Shown here one piece after another: positions 25,284-34,147 of a DNA stretch of 64,000 bases. The translations under genes and the position numbers were made by a program. The notes under the pieces were generated by a model. The model ran no database searches and was not told the DNA's origin. It was given only the letters and a program-made list of their open reading frames with translations. The stretch's first letter is position 1, and the number at the start of each line of letters is the position of its first letter. The stretch comes from Chryseobacterium oranimense (GTDB lineage Bacteria; Bacteroidota; Bacteroidia; Flavobacteriales; Weeksellaceae): positions 248,001 to 312,000 of the forward strand of contig NZ_FQWT01000004.1 in the NCBI RefSeq assembly GCF_900129755.1, given 5' to 3'.

Positions 25284-25661
25284 ATGTCAGACAAGAAATT
25301 AGCAGGAATCTGGATTGATTCTGAAAAAGCAATTGTAGTAAAAAATCACGATGTTCAGAATGCATTCAAATTTTTCCTTTGTAGTCCTGTAAAAGCAGAA
25401 ATACAGCATGGGAACTCAAGTGAAAATGCAGCCAACAATGCCGAACGTACCAATAGAGTGAAATTCTTCAAGGAAGTAGAGCATCTCCTTACCAATTCAC
25501 AGGAAGTGTATATTACAGGCCCTGGAACTATTCAGGAAGAGCTTAAAAACTATCTTCATGATACGGCTCAGTTCAAAAACCTTCAAATAACATTGGATAC
25601 CGCACAGAAAATGTCGGACGAACAGGTGCTTGAAACGGTTAAAGAATATTTCAATGCTTAA
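25284..25661 (+). CDS. Small eRF1-domain-like (baeRF-type) protein
   Basis: The 125-residue protein begins LAGIWIDSEKAIVV, includes a VKFFKEVEHLL helix and EVYITGPGTIQEELKNYLHD, and ends with SDEQVLETVKEYF. This order (W-I-D strand, a linker rich in His/Asn, a GPG loop before a helix, then a D-x-Q-x-x-x-x-V-x-x-Y-F end) resembles the Rossmann-like bacterial/archaeal eRF1 domain 2 (baeRF) families implicated in translation or stress. It is cytoplasmic. A strong bidirectional terminator follows. The similarity is by eye only. Confidence 0.5.
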   Translation: MSDKKLAGIWIDSEKAIVVKNHDVQNAFKFFLCSPVKAEIQHGNSSENAANNAERTNRVKFFKEVEHLLTNSQEVYITGPGTIQEELKNYLHDTAQFKNLQITLDTAQKMSDEQVLETVKEYFNA

Positions 25662-25680
25662 ATTATTGATAATGCAATAA

Positions 25681-25714
25681 AAAATCCGGATACCACTGCT
25701 GGTATCCGGATTTT
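25681..25714. terminator. Bidirectional intrinsic terminator
   Basis: A 14-base-pair perfect stem (AAAATCCGGATACC with GGTATCCGGATTTT) around a 6-base loop separates the small eRF1-like and DUF4349 genes, which converge. Confidence 0.92.
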
Positions 25715-25733
25715 TATTATGTGAAAAACAGCT

Positions 25734-26627
25734 TTAGTTTTTTGTTCTGCCTGCCTTCCACTTTCTCCATAAGAAGATAATGACAGGAATGATCAGCAGG
25801 AACGGCCAGAATGAAATAATTCCCAATAGAAAACTCACAAAGCTGTTCCACCCTTCAGTCACAGAATCTGCAAGGCGGCTTCCGAAACCAATTTTTGAAG
25901 TTGAAGAACTTCTCACTTTTTCTTTATACAAGCTCAGTTTCAGGGTGCTGTATTTCACCCGGTCATCAATAAAACGGAGCCTGCCTTCTGCTATATCAAT
26001 TTCATCTTCCAGTTCACGGATGGTCTCCTGGATCTCGATCATATCTTTAGTGGTAGAGGCATTTTTAAGCATGTCCCGGTACTTTTCCAGATAGATTTTT
26101 TTATTGGCCAGTTTGATCGAAACATTGGTGTATTCTTCAGTTACATCATTAGAGGATATGTTTTTGGACAGTACAGAGCCAACTCCATCAGAAAATGAAT
26201 TGACCAACGCATCAAAATTCTTATGAGGAACACGGATAATCAGCTCCAGATTATCATCCATATCAGTATTCTGAAACTGCTCATTTTGAATGTAAGCATC
26301 GTTTTTCTTTAGAATTTCTCCAACCTGAGTCTGAGCTTTTTTTATATCTCCGACCTGGATTTTCATGTTGCCATTTTTAATGATCTTTTTGGAGATAGTA
26401 TCTATTTTCTTCGGTGCTACAGGAGATTGAGAGGATTGATCTTCATCAGGAAGCAGCTTTTCAGAAATTGCCTTGGGAGGAGCCATTTGTTGAACTTCTT
26501 TTGGGGGTGGTGGGGCTTCTACATCATATGCGGCCACAGCCGGAGAAGAGTTTACGGATTCCAGTTCAGATTTTTTACATCCCAACATTAAAAGAGTTAT
26601 GAATAAAAGCAGAAATGTCTTTTTCAT
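25734..26627 (-). CDS. DUF4349 domain lipoprotein
   Basis: The protein has 297 residues from ATG 26627; a TTG at 26654 would add nine residues and spoil the signal. MKKTFLLLFITLLMLGCKK contains a lipobox (LGC), so it is a lipoprotein. A Pro/Gln/Ala-rich segment (near 35-75) is followed by DUF4349: beta strands, a coiled-coil stretch IQETIRELEDEIDIAEGRLRFIDDRV, and a C-terminal transmembrane helix (SFVSFLLGIISFWPFLLIIPVIIFLW). DUF4349 proteins are membrane-attached with unknown function. A lipid anchor together with a C-terminal helix is an unusual double attachment. Confidence 0.88.
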   Translation of the reverse strand: MKKTFLLLFITLLMLGCKKSELESVNSSPAVAAYDVEAPPPPKEVQQMAPPKAISEKLLPDEDQSSQSPVAPKKIDTISKKIIKNGNMKIQVGDIKKAQTQVGEILKKNDAYIQNEQFQNTDMDDNLELIIRVPHKNFDALVNSFSDGVGSVLSKNISSNDVTEEYTNVSIKLANKKIYLEKYRDMLKNASTTKDMIEIQETIRELEDEIDIAEGRLRFIDDRVKYSTLKLSLYKEKVRSSSTSKIGFGSRLADSVTEGWNSFVSFLLGIISFWPFLLIIPVIIFLWRKWKAGRTKN

Positions 26628-26780
26628 GGTATTTTTTTTTAATGAACTTATCAAAAATTATGCTTAAATATTTATTTTATTTCAAATTCATATGTATTGT
26701 TATAAAATTGATTAAGATTTGTTGTTTTTAATTATTTTGAAAGCCAATTGAAAATCTAAATTATTTTTTATTTTTAGTGA

Positions 26781-27848
26781 ATGAAAAAAAGTCTTTTAGC
26801 ATTCGTGTTTTCTCCGTTTCTGATCTATGCACAGGAAATCCCTAAACTGACCAATGAAATGGCAGCTAAGTTATTGGAAAAACCACTTCATTGCATCAAT
26901 CAGGAGTATCCTAATAAAACGGCACATATCATCAACAACGCAGGGGAAGTCACTTTAACTCCGAAAGACCTGCATCCAAGCTTTTATGGCTGTTTCGACT
27001 GGCACAGTTCTGTTCACGGACACTGGATGCTGGTAAGACTACTGAAGACAAAGCCTGATCTGGCCAATGCAAAAGACCTTGAAAAAATTCTTGACAATTC
27101 ATTAAGCAAAGAAAATTTACAGGCTGAAGCTGACTATTTTACCAAATATGAGCTGACAGCCACCTTTGAAAGAACATATGGCTGGGCCTGGCTTCTAAAA
27201 CTTGACGAAGAACTGACTACCTGGAACCATCCGAAAGCTAAAATCTGGCACGAGAATTTAAAACCTCTTACCGGGCAGATCTTAAAATCATGGAAGGCTT
27301 ACCTTCCGAAGCAAACCTATCCGAACAGAACCGGAGTCCATCCGAATACTGCATTTGGACTGGCCTTCGCGATTGATTGGGCAGTTGCCAATAATGACAA
27401 GGAATTTGAGACCCAGCTGAAAGAAAAGGCAAAATACTTTTATGGGAAAGACCAGAAAACTCCTGCTTACCTGGAGCCGGACGGATCTGATTTTTTCTCG
27501 CCAAGCCTTGAAATTGCCGATCTGATGAGAAGGGTACTGCCTCAAAAAGAATTCGTGCTTTGGCTGAACAGTTTCTATGAAAAAAGAAGCCTGGAAAATA
27601 TTGAAAAAATCCCTGTAGTAAGTGATCTTAGTGATTACCAAACCGTTCACCTTGTAGGATTGTCTTTCTCCAAAGCATGGTGCATGAAAGGGATATCAAA
27701 AGCGCTTCCAAACGGGCATCCTTTAAAAAAAGATTTTAAGAAAACTGCTGATGTATTCTTAGCGAACGGACTTCCTCTTTTATTTCAGGGGAATTATGGT
27801 GGAGATCACTGGCTGGCAAGTTTTGCCGTTTATTCCCTGGAAGACTAA
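26781..27848 (+). CDS. DUF2891 domain secreted protein
   Basis: The 355-residue protein has a signal peptide (KKSLLAFVFSPFLIYAQ) and the DUF2891 core: LHPSFYGCFDWHSSVHGHWMLVRLL near residues 67-90, FERTYGWAWLLKLDEEL at 131-147, YPNRTGVHPNTAFGLAFAIDW and, near the end, GNYGGDHWLASFAVYSLE. The helical repeats and clusters of His, Trp and Asp suggest an alpha/alpha-toroid enzyme or ligand-binding protein. Its function is unknown. It ends five bases before a regulator promoter, and there is no terminator between them. Confidence 0.88.
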   Translation: MKKSLLAFVFSPFLIYAQEIPKLTNEMAAKLLEKPLHCINQEYPNKTAHIINNAGEVTLTPKDLHPSFYGCFDWHSSVHGHWMLVRLLKTKPDLANAKDLEKILDNSLSKENLQAEADYFTKYELTATFERTYGWAWLLKLDEELTTWNHPKAKIWHENLKPLTGQILKSWKAYLPKQTYPNRTGVHPNTAFGLAFAIDWAVANNDKEFETQLKEKAKYFYGKDQKTPAYLEPDGSDFFSPSLEIADLMRRVLPQKEFVLWLNSFYEKRSLENIEKIPVVSDLSDYQTVHLVGLSFSKAWCMKGISKALPNGHPLKKDFKKTADVFLANGLPLLFQGNYGGDHWLASFAVYSLED

Positions 27849-27852
27849 AACA

Positions 27853-27883
27853 TTGTAAGCACGGAATATATTGGCTACATTTG
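27853..27883 (+). promoter_or_regulatory. Promoter of the AraC-type regulator, near-leaderless
   Basis: TTG at 27853-27855, a 20-base spacer, and TACATTTG at 27876-27883 match the Bacteroidota consensus. The expected +1 is about 27887, while the ATG is at 27888, so the mRNA would have essentially no 5' leader. Confidence 0.65.
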
Positions 27884-27887
27884 TCTT

Positions 27888-28733
27888 ATGTCAGCCTTAG
27901 AAAAATTCGGTGTTGAGATTTTTACCCAGCACAATATTTTCGAGAGAATTTCTGCGGATAAGCCTTTCCGTCCGGATAATCCTGCTTTTATTTTTATTAA
28001 ATCAGGGACTATAAAGCTCCGCCAGCATTTCAGCGATCTGGAACTTTCTGCCAATATGTTTATGGTCACAGATCCGCAGACTATTTATGAAATGGTTTCT
28101 GTGAGCGGCGACTTCCAGTCAAGAATGGTTTCTTATAAAAGAGAGTTTATTTCTGCTTTGTCTCTTAAATTCAACAGGCTTATCACTTACCGCTATTTCC
28201 GCCAGCAGATGAATAAAGGGGTTCCTTTTCCTGAAAATGAAATGGAGGTGGTATGGAAAAGCGTAAATTTTTTGAAATTTATTCTCGATTCAGAAACGGA
28301 AATGCTGTATAAGAAAGAAATGGTAGAGCATCTTTTCTCTGTTTTCTGCTATCAGATGGCAGGAATTATTTCTAAGGAAGATACCAATTCTATGAACCAG
28401 ATGTCTAGGCAGGAAGAAATTGTTTTTGTATTTCTCACGGACCTTGCGGAGCATCATCTTACGGAAAGAACTGTTGAGTTCTATGCCGAACGCCAATCCA
28501 TTACAACCAGACATCTTTCCTCAGTCGTGAAATCCATTACCGGGAAATCTGCCAGCCAGATTATTGCCTTAATTGTAATGAATGAAGCAAAAGTGCTTTT
28601 AAACTCTTCCAATAAACCGGTTTCAGAGATTTCTTCAATTCTGGGTTTTAGTGATCAGTATGCGTTTTCCCACTTTTTCAAAAAGCACCTTGAAATAAGC
28701 CCAAGACAGTACAGGCATCAGTTCGAAAACTAG
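27888..28733 (+). CDS. AraC-family transcriptional regulator
   Basis: A 281-residue regulator with an N-terminal sensor of cupin-like character (residues 1-165) and a C-terminal AraC domain. Its HTH helices appear as AERQSITTRHLSSVVKSITGKSASQII and PVSEISSILGFSDQYAFSHFFKK. Its immediate downstream neighbour is the TolC/HlyD/MFS exporter operon with its own promoter, so control of that export system is the likely role. No ligand can be named. DUF2891 lies upstream without a terminator. Confidence 0.9.
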   Translation: MSALEKFGVEIFTQHNIFERISADKPFRPDNPAFIFIKSGTIKLRQHFSDLELSANMFMVTDPQTIYEMVSVSGDFQSRMVSYKREFISALSLKFNRLITYRYFRQQMNKGVPFPENEMEVVWKSVNFLKFILDSETEMLYKKEMVEHLFSVFCYQMAGIISKEDTNSMNQMSRQEEIVFVFLTDLAEHHLTERTVEFYAERQSITTRHLSSVVKSITGKSASQIIALIVMNEAKVLLNSSNKPVSEISSILGFSDQYAFSHFFKKHLEISPRQYRHQFEN

Positions 28734-28771
28734 AATCTTACATTTGAACATCTTTTTCCAAAATTCAAACA

Positions 28772-28802
28772 TTTGATTGACTTTCTTGCTGCCGTAACTT
28801 TG
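28772..28802 (+). promoter_or_regulatory. Promoter of the tripartite exporter operon
   Basis: TTTG at 28772-28775, a 19-base spacer, and TAACTTTG at 28795-28802 give a nearly perfect Bacteroidota promoter 20 bases before the tolC-type start. Its strength suggests control by a regulator acting at or near this site. Confidence 0.8.
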
Positions 28803-28822
28803 CCTTCGTAAAACAAGGTAAA

Positions 28823-30133
28823 ATGATAAATAACATAAAAACAGCACTGTCATTTGTGATAGGTGTATTCCCCGCGCTGTTTTTTTCTCAGCAGATCAAA
28901 GAGATGACTGCAGGTGAAGCTGCTGATCTGGCAGTGAAAAATCACCAGCAGTTAAAAGTGGCTGCACAGAATATTGACATCGCAAAACAGAATACCGACG
29001 TTGCAAAACTTCAAAAACTTCCTAATATTACAGCTTCTACAAGCCAGTTTTATTTAGGGGATGCCGTAGCAATTGATAAAGATTTCTCAAATTCGACCAA
29101 TATTCCGATGCCTCATTACGGGAGCTCCTATGCTGTACAGGCAACCCAGTTGATTTTCAAAGGAGGTTTGGTGAATAAATCTATCGAGTTGGCCGGACTT
29201 CGTGAACAGCTTTCTGAGCTGGATCTGGAAAAAAACAAACAGGATGTAAAATTTCTGGTGATTTCCAATTATCTCGATGTCTATAAGATGCTCAATCAGG
29301 AAACTGTTTTTCAGAATAATAAAAAGCTCGCTCAGGAACGTCTGAAAAATATTCAGAAGTTTTATCAGCAGGGAATGGTGACCCGTAATGAAGTGATCCG
29401 TGGAGAGCTGGCTATTAAAAACCTTGATCAGGGAATCCTGACCCTGGCGAACAATAAAAAAATCCTTAATTATAATTTAAATATTGCTTTGGGACTTCCT
29501 TCCGGGACAGAAATTGTTCCTGTGGAAAGCTTGGATAATAAAGAATCCGGGATCGGAATAGATTACTATATGGATCTTGCCCATAACAGCAACCCGCAGC
29601 TGAAATCGGCAAAGAAAAACATTGATGTAGCTGATAAAAATATCGAAATCATTAAAACAGACCAGCTGCCGACACTTTCCGGGTTTGGAGGATATACTCT
29701 GCAACGCCCCATCACAACAAGAAACCCGGTTTTGGATATGTATTCCGGAGGATGGCAGGCAGGCGTTTCCTTGAGCTATAACATTGATAATTTATACAAA
29801 ACAAAAGAAAAGGTAAAGCTTGGTGAACTGCAGAAAACACAGGCAGGAGATGCCGTAACCCTGGTACAGCAGAATGTAGATATGGCAGTGAATGCCGCTT
29901 ATGTAAAATACCAGGAATCGATCCAGCAGGCAGACATTCTGAATGATTCAAAAAGGCTGGCAGAGGAAAACTACAAGATCACGGAAGCTAAATATTTAAA
30001 CCAATTGGCCGTACAGGCTGAAATGATTGATGCCCAGAACCAGAAGCTTCAGGCTGAGCTGGATTTTGCCAACGCGGAAATCAATGTATTATACCAATAT
30101 TATAACCTGCTTAAGGCTGCAGGAACACTTTAA
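28823..30133 (+). CDS. TolC-family outer-membrane efflux protein
   Basis: The 436-residue protein has a signal peptide (MINNIKTALSFVIGVFPALFFSQ) and the two-lobed TolC layout. Each half has long coiled helices (such as NIDIAKQNTDVAKLQKLPNI and KYQESIQQADILNDSKRLAEENYKITEAK) and beta strands for the barrel (GGFGGYTLQRPIT-type repeats). It forms an outer-membrane exit duct as a trimer. It is the first gene of an operon with an HlyD-type adaptor and an MFS pump, gap 23 bases, which implies a complete tripartite exporter. Confidence 0.9.
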   Translation: MINNIKTALSFVIGVFPALFFSQQIKEMTAGEAADLAVKNHQQLKVAAQNIDIAKQNTDVAKLQKLPNITASTSQFYLGDAVAIDKDFSNSTNIPMPHYGSSYAVQATQLIFKGGLVNKSIELAGLREQLSELDLEKNKQDVKFLVISNYLDVYKMLNQETVFQNNKKLAQERLKNIQKFYQQGMVTRNEVIRGELAIKNLDQGILTLANNKKILNYNLNIALGLPSGTEIVPVESLDNKESGIGIDYYMDLAHNSNPQLKSAKKNIDVADKNIEIIKTDQLPTLSGFGGYTLQRPITTRNPVLDMYSGGWQAGVSLSYNIDNLYKTKEKVKLGELQKTQAGDAVTLVQQNVDMAVNAAYVKYQESIQQADILNDSKRLAEENYKITEAKYLNQLAVQAEMIDAQNQKLQAELDFANAEINVLYQYYNLLKAAGTL

Positions 30134-30156
30134 TTTTAAAACTGAAAATCAAGATA

Positions 30157-31269
30157 ATGGAAAACAAGGAACAAACCACTCAAAATACACAGGCCACTCC
30201 CGCACAGTCAGGAGCAGCAGTGAAAAAGAAACAGAATAAAAAAAATAAGATCAGAGCGATCATCTCCAATATTGTGGTATTTCTGCTGATCGGATTCGGG
30301 CTTTTCTGGCTGGTCCGCGAATATTTCCATATCGGGGACAAAACCTATACAGAAGCAGCCCAGGTAGAGGAATTCATTAACCCAATCAATACGAGGGTTT
30401 CAGCTTATATCAAAGAAATAAAATTCATCGAGCATCAGCACGTTAAAAAAGGAGATACATTGGTGATTCTGGATAAAAATGAATTATTAACCCAATTGGG
30501 CCAGGCGGAAGCTGCTTATCAGAATGCTTTAGCCCAAAGATCGGCAACAAGTTCATCCGTCAATACAGTTTCCAATAATGTAAGCGTCATGGAATCCAAT
30601 ATCGCAGGAGCCAAAGCAAGATTATGGAATGCCGAGCAGAATTTAAACAGGTATAAAAACCTTCTTGCAGCAGAAGCCGTTACCAGACAGCAGTACGACC
30701 AGATCAAAACCGAATATGATGCCCAGAAGGCGGCGTATGAGACTCTGGTAAACCAAAAACAGTCGGCAAACCTTTCCACTACAGAGGTTAAAAGTAAACT
30801 GGGAATTAATGATGCAGAGATTAAAAGAACGAAATCGGCATTGGATATGGCAAGAATCAATCTTTCTTATACAGTTATTACCGCTCCGTATGACGGAATT
30901 ATGGGCCGCAGAACCATCTCCGAAGGACAGCTGATCCAACCGGGACAGCAGGTGGCAACGATCGTTCTGAATGGCCAGAAATGGGTGACGGCTAATTTTC
31001 TGGAAAGCCAGATGCCGAATATTAAAATAGGACAGAAAATAGCGATGACTGCCGATGCTTTGGGCGGAAAGAAATTTGAAGGGGTAGTTACTGCAATTTC
31101 CGCTGCAACGGGCTCAAGATATTCCAGTGTTCCTACAGATAATTCCACAGGTAACTTTATCAAGGTTCAGCAGAGAATTCCTGTAAGAATAGAATTCAGT
31201 GCTTCCAACAGAAAAGAAGACCTGGATAAGCTGAGCGCGGGAATGAATATGAATGTGAATATTAACTAA
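30157..31269 (+). CDS. HlyD/EmrA-family membrane fusion protein
   Basis: The 370-residue periplasmic adaptor has an N-terminal charged region, one transmembrane segment (ISNIVVFLLIGFGLFWLV, about 37-54), the biotin/lipoyl-like strand FINPINTRVSAYIKEIKF near 71-88, a coiled-coil hairpin from about 110 to 250 (LGQAEAAYQNALAQRSAT and LLAAEAVTRQQYDQIK), and the beta-barrel segment VITAPYDGIMGRRTISEGQLIQPGQ. It bridges an inner-membrane MFS pump and TolC, as in EmrA. The gap to tolC is 23 bases, and an inverted repeat lies before the MFS gene. Confidence 0.92.
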   Translation: MENKEQTTQNTQATPAQSGAAVKKKQNKKNKIRAIISNIVVFLLIGFGLFWLVREYFHIGDKTYTEAAQVEEFINPINTRVSAYIKEIKFIEHQHVKKGDTLVILDKNELLTQLGQAEAAYQNALAQRSATSSSVNTVSNNVSVMESNIAGAKARLWNAEQNLNRYKNLLAAEAVTRQQYDQIKTEYDAQKAAYETLVNQKQSANLSTTEVKSKLGINDAEIKRTKSALDMARINLSYTVITAPYDGIMGRRTISEGQLIQPGQQVATIVLNGQKWVTANFLESQMPNIKIGQKIAMTADALGGKKFEGVVTAISAATGSRYSSVPTDNSTGNFIKVQQRIPVRIEFSASNRKEDLDKLSAGMNMNVNIN

Positions 31270-31280
31270 GACTAAAAAGA

Positions 31281-31361
31281 CATCAGATTTCAGATTTCAG
31301 ACTTTAAGGGCTGAGTGAAGAATGAGGAAAGAATAAGTCTGAAATCTGACATCTGAAATCT
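31281..31361. repeat. CAGATTTCAGA inverted repeat inside the exporter operon
   Basis: ATTTCAGATTTCAGACT (left arm ends near 31303) pairs with AGTCTGAAATCTGACATCTG (right arm 31336-31361). About 23 of 26 positions are complementary. The spacer is about 33 bases. It lies in the 102-base gap between the adaptor and the MFS gene, so it would form a stem in the operon mRNA. Confidence 0.7.
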
Positions 31362-31371
31362 ATCTAATAAA

Positions 31372-32964
31372 ATGTACAACAAAGGATTATATAGTGACTG
31401 GGTACCCAAACCCTTACAGCTGCTGCTCATCGTGCTGCTGTTGGCTGTAGTGATGCCGCTTGGCGGGGTATATACGGGAAACATCAGTTATCTGGTGAGC
31501 GGTACCGGAGCTATGACAGAATATTTTATGTGGGCCAATTACGCGACCACCATAGGAATGGGAGCCTGTATGCCCATTGTTCTCAGATTGAAGATGAGAT
31601 TCAAGGTTAGGGATAAAATGACGGTTTTACTGGTGCTTTTAGGATTGCTGAGCTACATCAACGGCACTACCATGCAGCCGATGATCTTTGTGTTTACTGC
31701 GCTGTTTATAGGGTTCCTAAAAATGATGGTGACGATTGAACTCTTCCTTCCTTTAATGATGATGATCGGAAACCGGGGAATGTTTTATGGACTGTTTTAT
31801 ACCTTTGTTTTGGTAATGAATCAGGTGGCAGCCTATTATGCAGTGGTGGTTTCTATTCATTACAACTGGCAACAATTTTACATTATTGCCGCCGTACTAT
31901 GTTTCATCCTCGCTTTGATCCACTGGATCTTCATGCACGATAAGTATTTTGCCTTAAAAGTTCCGTTACACTATATCGACTGGATGAGTATTATGCTTTT
32001 CGTTTCGACGTTTATGTTTTCCGCTTATGTTTTTTCCTTCGGGAAACAGCAGGATTGGTGGAATTCAAAGAATATACTGAATGCAAGTATCGCTGCTTTT
32101 GTAAGCTTTGCTTTGCTGGTGGTCCGCCAGTTTACTTTAAAAAGACCTTATTTGTCTTTCAAGATATTTAAGCAAAATAATGTACAGCATGGCCTTTTTA
32201 TGTTACTGTGGCTGGGGATGTTCCTGGGAACAACCTCGCTTCAGAATACTTTTGCGGTAGGGGTACTGGGATATGATCAAAAAACAAATGCCGGTTTGAG
32301 TATACTGATGATTCCCGGAATTATTCTGGCAGGAACCGTTGCCGTATTCTGGTTTAAAAGGGAAATACCGTTGAAAATGTTTATTTTTTCCGGATTCTCG
32401 GCAATGATGGGATATGCGTTGATCATGTACTTTTCCATGGTTTTGGAATTCAATTATGAGAACTGGTACCTGCCAATGTTTTTAAAAGGATATGGAATGT
32501 GCTCACTCTTCATTTCGGTGTGGTTCTATACCCTTGATAAACTTGAAATGGATGATATGCTGGCAGCAATCGGTCTGGTACTGGTATGGAGAACGTTTCT
32601 CGCAGTAGGTTTTTTCTCCGCACTGTATTCGTGGTTCCAGTACCGTTTTCAGGTAACGGCTGTGGGAGATCTTGCGGTTTATATTGACGGGATGACGGTC
32701 ACTCCTCAAACGCTGGCAGCCAATATGAAGACACTTCAGCTGAATGCTATAATTGTATCCGGCAAAAAGATTTTCGGCTATATTATTCTAACTGGTTTTG
32801 GAGTGTTGCTGTATATAATTACCCATCATTTCGGAAGAGAAAGATTCCAGTATTTAAGATTCATAAGGGTTCTTGGCGGTAAGTCTGTCATAGCAAGAAG
32901 AAGGCTTCGCGAAAGAAAAAAAATATTAGAAGAAATAAAAGACGCAGCAGGACCTGCGGTTTAA
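31372..32964 (+). CDS. MFS transporter, DHA2/EmrB-like pump of the tripartite exporter
   Basis: A 530-residue integral inner-membrane protein with about fourteen hydrophobic segments, as in the DHA2/EmrB drug-efflux type that partners EmrA-like adaptors. Hydrophobic blocks start from LLLIVLLLAVVMPLGGVYTG near residue 20; a soluble basic tail (KSVIARRRLRERKKILEEIKD) ends the protein. It exports an unknown substrate using the proton gradient. Its place after tolC and the adaptor gene supports a single machine. The family A-motif is not obvious, so assignment rests on layout and context. Confidence 0.85.
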   Translation: MYNKGLYSDWVPKPLQLLLIVLLLAVVMPLGGVYTGNISYLVSGTGAMTEYFMWANYATTIGMGACMPIVLRLKMRFKVRDKMTVLLVLLGLLSYINGTTMQPMIFVFTALFIGFLKMMVTIELFLPLMMMIGNRGMFYGLFYTFVLVMNQVAAYYAVVVSIHYNWQQFYIIAAVLCFILALIHWIFMHDKYFALKVPLHYIDWMSIMLFVSTFMFSAYVFSFGKQQDWWNSKNILNASIAAFVSFALLVVRQFTLKRPYLSFKIFKQNNVQHGLFMLLWLGMFLGTTSLQNTFAVGVLGYDQKTNAGLSILMIPGIILAGTVAVFWFKREIPLKMFIFSGFSAMMGYALIMYFSMVLEFNYENWYLPMFLKGYGMCSLFISVWFYTLDKLEMDDMLAAIGLVLVWRTFLAVGFFSALYSWFQYRFQVTAVGDLAVYIDGMTVTPQTLAANMKTLQLNAIIVSGKKIFGYIILTGFGVLLYIITHHFGRERFQYLRFIRVLGGKSVIARRRLRERKKILEEIKDAAGPAV

Positions 32965-32984
32965 AGATACCTTGTTTTTCACTG

Positions 32985-33019
32985 GTAAAGCTCTGCTATA
33001 TTTTATAGTGGGGCTTTAC
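32985..33019 (+). terminator. Intrinsic terminator of the exporter operon
   Basis: A 16-base-pair stem (GTAAAGCTCTGCTATA with TATAGTGGGGCTTTAC, three G-U pairs) and a three-base loop precede a run of T residues. It separates the MFS gene from the flavoprotein gene. Confidence 0.85.
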
Positions 33020-33034
33020 TTTTTTTTAATATTA

Positions 33035-33068
33035 TTGTTTTTATTTAGACAAAATAAAATTAAATTTG
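33035..33068 (+). promoter_or_regulatory. Promoter of the siderophore-interacting protein gene
   Basis: TTG at 33035-33037, a 23-base spacer and TAAATTTG at 33061-33068. The spacer is at the long limit. With the terminator just before it, this suggests a separate transcript. Confidence 0.5.
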
Positions 33069-33090
33069 TAAGAATAAAAAATTAAAATAG

Positions 33091-33903
33091 ATGTCAAGGA
33101 TTTCAACAGGCCGGATTGTTGCCGAAATGATACGAAAAGAATATATTACTGACCATTATATCAGAGTTTATCTATATTCACCGGAGACTCATTTATTTAA
33201 AAATACCACCGTTGGCGATAATAATAAAATTGCCGTCCCTCCAACGGGACTGGATGAGGTCCATTTTCCCACCCTGGATGAAAACCGGCAATGGGTTTAT
33301 CCGCCAAAGGAGGTCGCTCCGGCAGTGCGAACCTATACCCACAGGGGAATTGATCCTGAAAAAAATATACTGATCATTGATTTTGTAGACCATGGAGATG
33401 GTGGCCCTGCATCAAAATGGGCAAGAGAGTCTGAAGCAGGTGCTAAATTAGGAATTATGATGCGGACAGAACCTAAGGAATTGTACCCTGAAGCTGAATG
33501 GTATCTGTTCGCCGGAGATGCCACAGCAATTCCTGTTCTGGGTGCCATGCTGGAAACACTTCCTGAGACCGCAAAAGGAGTCTGCATTATCGAAGTTCAT
33601 GGAAAAGAAGATGAACAGCCTCTCAAAACGAAAGCTGATATTGAATTCATATGGCTGCATAATGCTACCCCTCATATCAGCAGTGAAATGGCTGATACCG
33701 TAAAAAGTATTGTTATCCCGGAAACCACTAAGTTCGGATATATTGCAGCAGAATTTTCAAGCGTTAAAGAAATCCGTACCTATCTCAGAAAAGAAAAAAA
33801 CTGGATAGCAAAGGAACTGAACGCCTACTCATACTGGAAAGCCGGTGTGGCGGAAAATGAATCGGAAAAGGATAGACATAAGGAGAAGGATTCGATGGGG
33901 TAG
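33091..33903 (+). CDS. Siderophore-interacting protein (ViuB/SIP family)
   Basis: The 270-residue cytoplasmic flavoprotein has the FAD-binding domain with VRTYTHRGIDPEKNILIIDFVDHGDGGPASKWA near residues 80-115 (the R-x-Y-T FAD motif) and the C-terminal NAD(P)H/SIP domain starting with WYLFAGDATAIPVLGAMLETLP at about 136-157. SIP-family proteins reduce ferric siderophore complexes with NAD(P)H to release iron. It lies after the tripartite exporter but has its own promoter. A link between the exporter and a siderophore is possible, and no siderophore biosynthesis gene is in view. Confidence 0.9.
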   Translation: MSRISTGRIVAEMIRKEYITDHYIRVYLYSPETHLFKNTTVGDNNKIAVPPTGLDEVHFPTLDENRQWVYPPKEVAPAVRTYTHRGIDPEKNILIIDFVDHGDGGPASKWARESEAGAKLGIMMRTEPKELYPEAEWYLFAGDATAIPVLGAMLETLPETAKGVCIIEVHGKEDEQPLKTKADIEFIWLHNATPHISSEMADTVKSIVIPETTKFGYIAAEFSSVKEIRTYLRKEKNWIAKELNAYSYWKAGVAENESEKDRHKEKDSMG

Positions 33904-33920
33904 AGGATTCGAGTGGCGTG

Positions 33921-34145
33921 ATTCGGGTTTCGGGTTTGTCACAGTTTTAATGATGATTGTGAATTTAGTTTTTAGTCATGTATTAAGTGAATAATGAATT
34001 TGCTTTGCAAGTGAATGGTGAATCCAATCATAATCGTTATAAATATAAAAAAAATGGTAATAACTTATACGCAACTCGCACCCAGCATCTCAAACCACGG
34101 ATCACGTAACTCGAAACCCACATCCCGGAACCCGAAACCCACACC
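33921..34145. repeat. Second copy of the GGGTTTCGGGTTT-type repeat
   Basis: ATTCGGGTTTCGGGTTTG at 33921-33938 and ACTCGAAACCCA...GGAACCCGAAACCCACACC near 34109-34145 are in inverted relation and resemble the arms at 657-684 and 821-855. The middle is AT-rich with no gene. Arm matching is imperfect. Confidence 0.55.
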
Positions 34146-34147
34146 TC

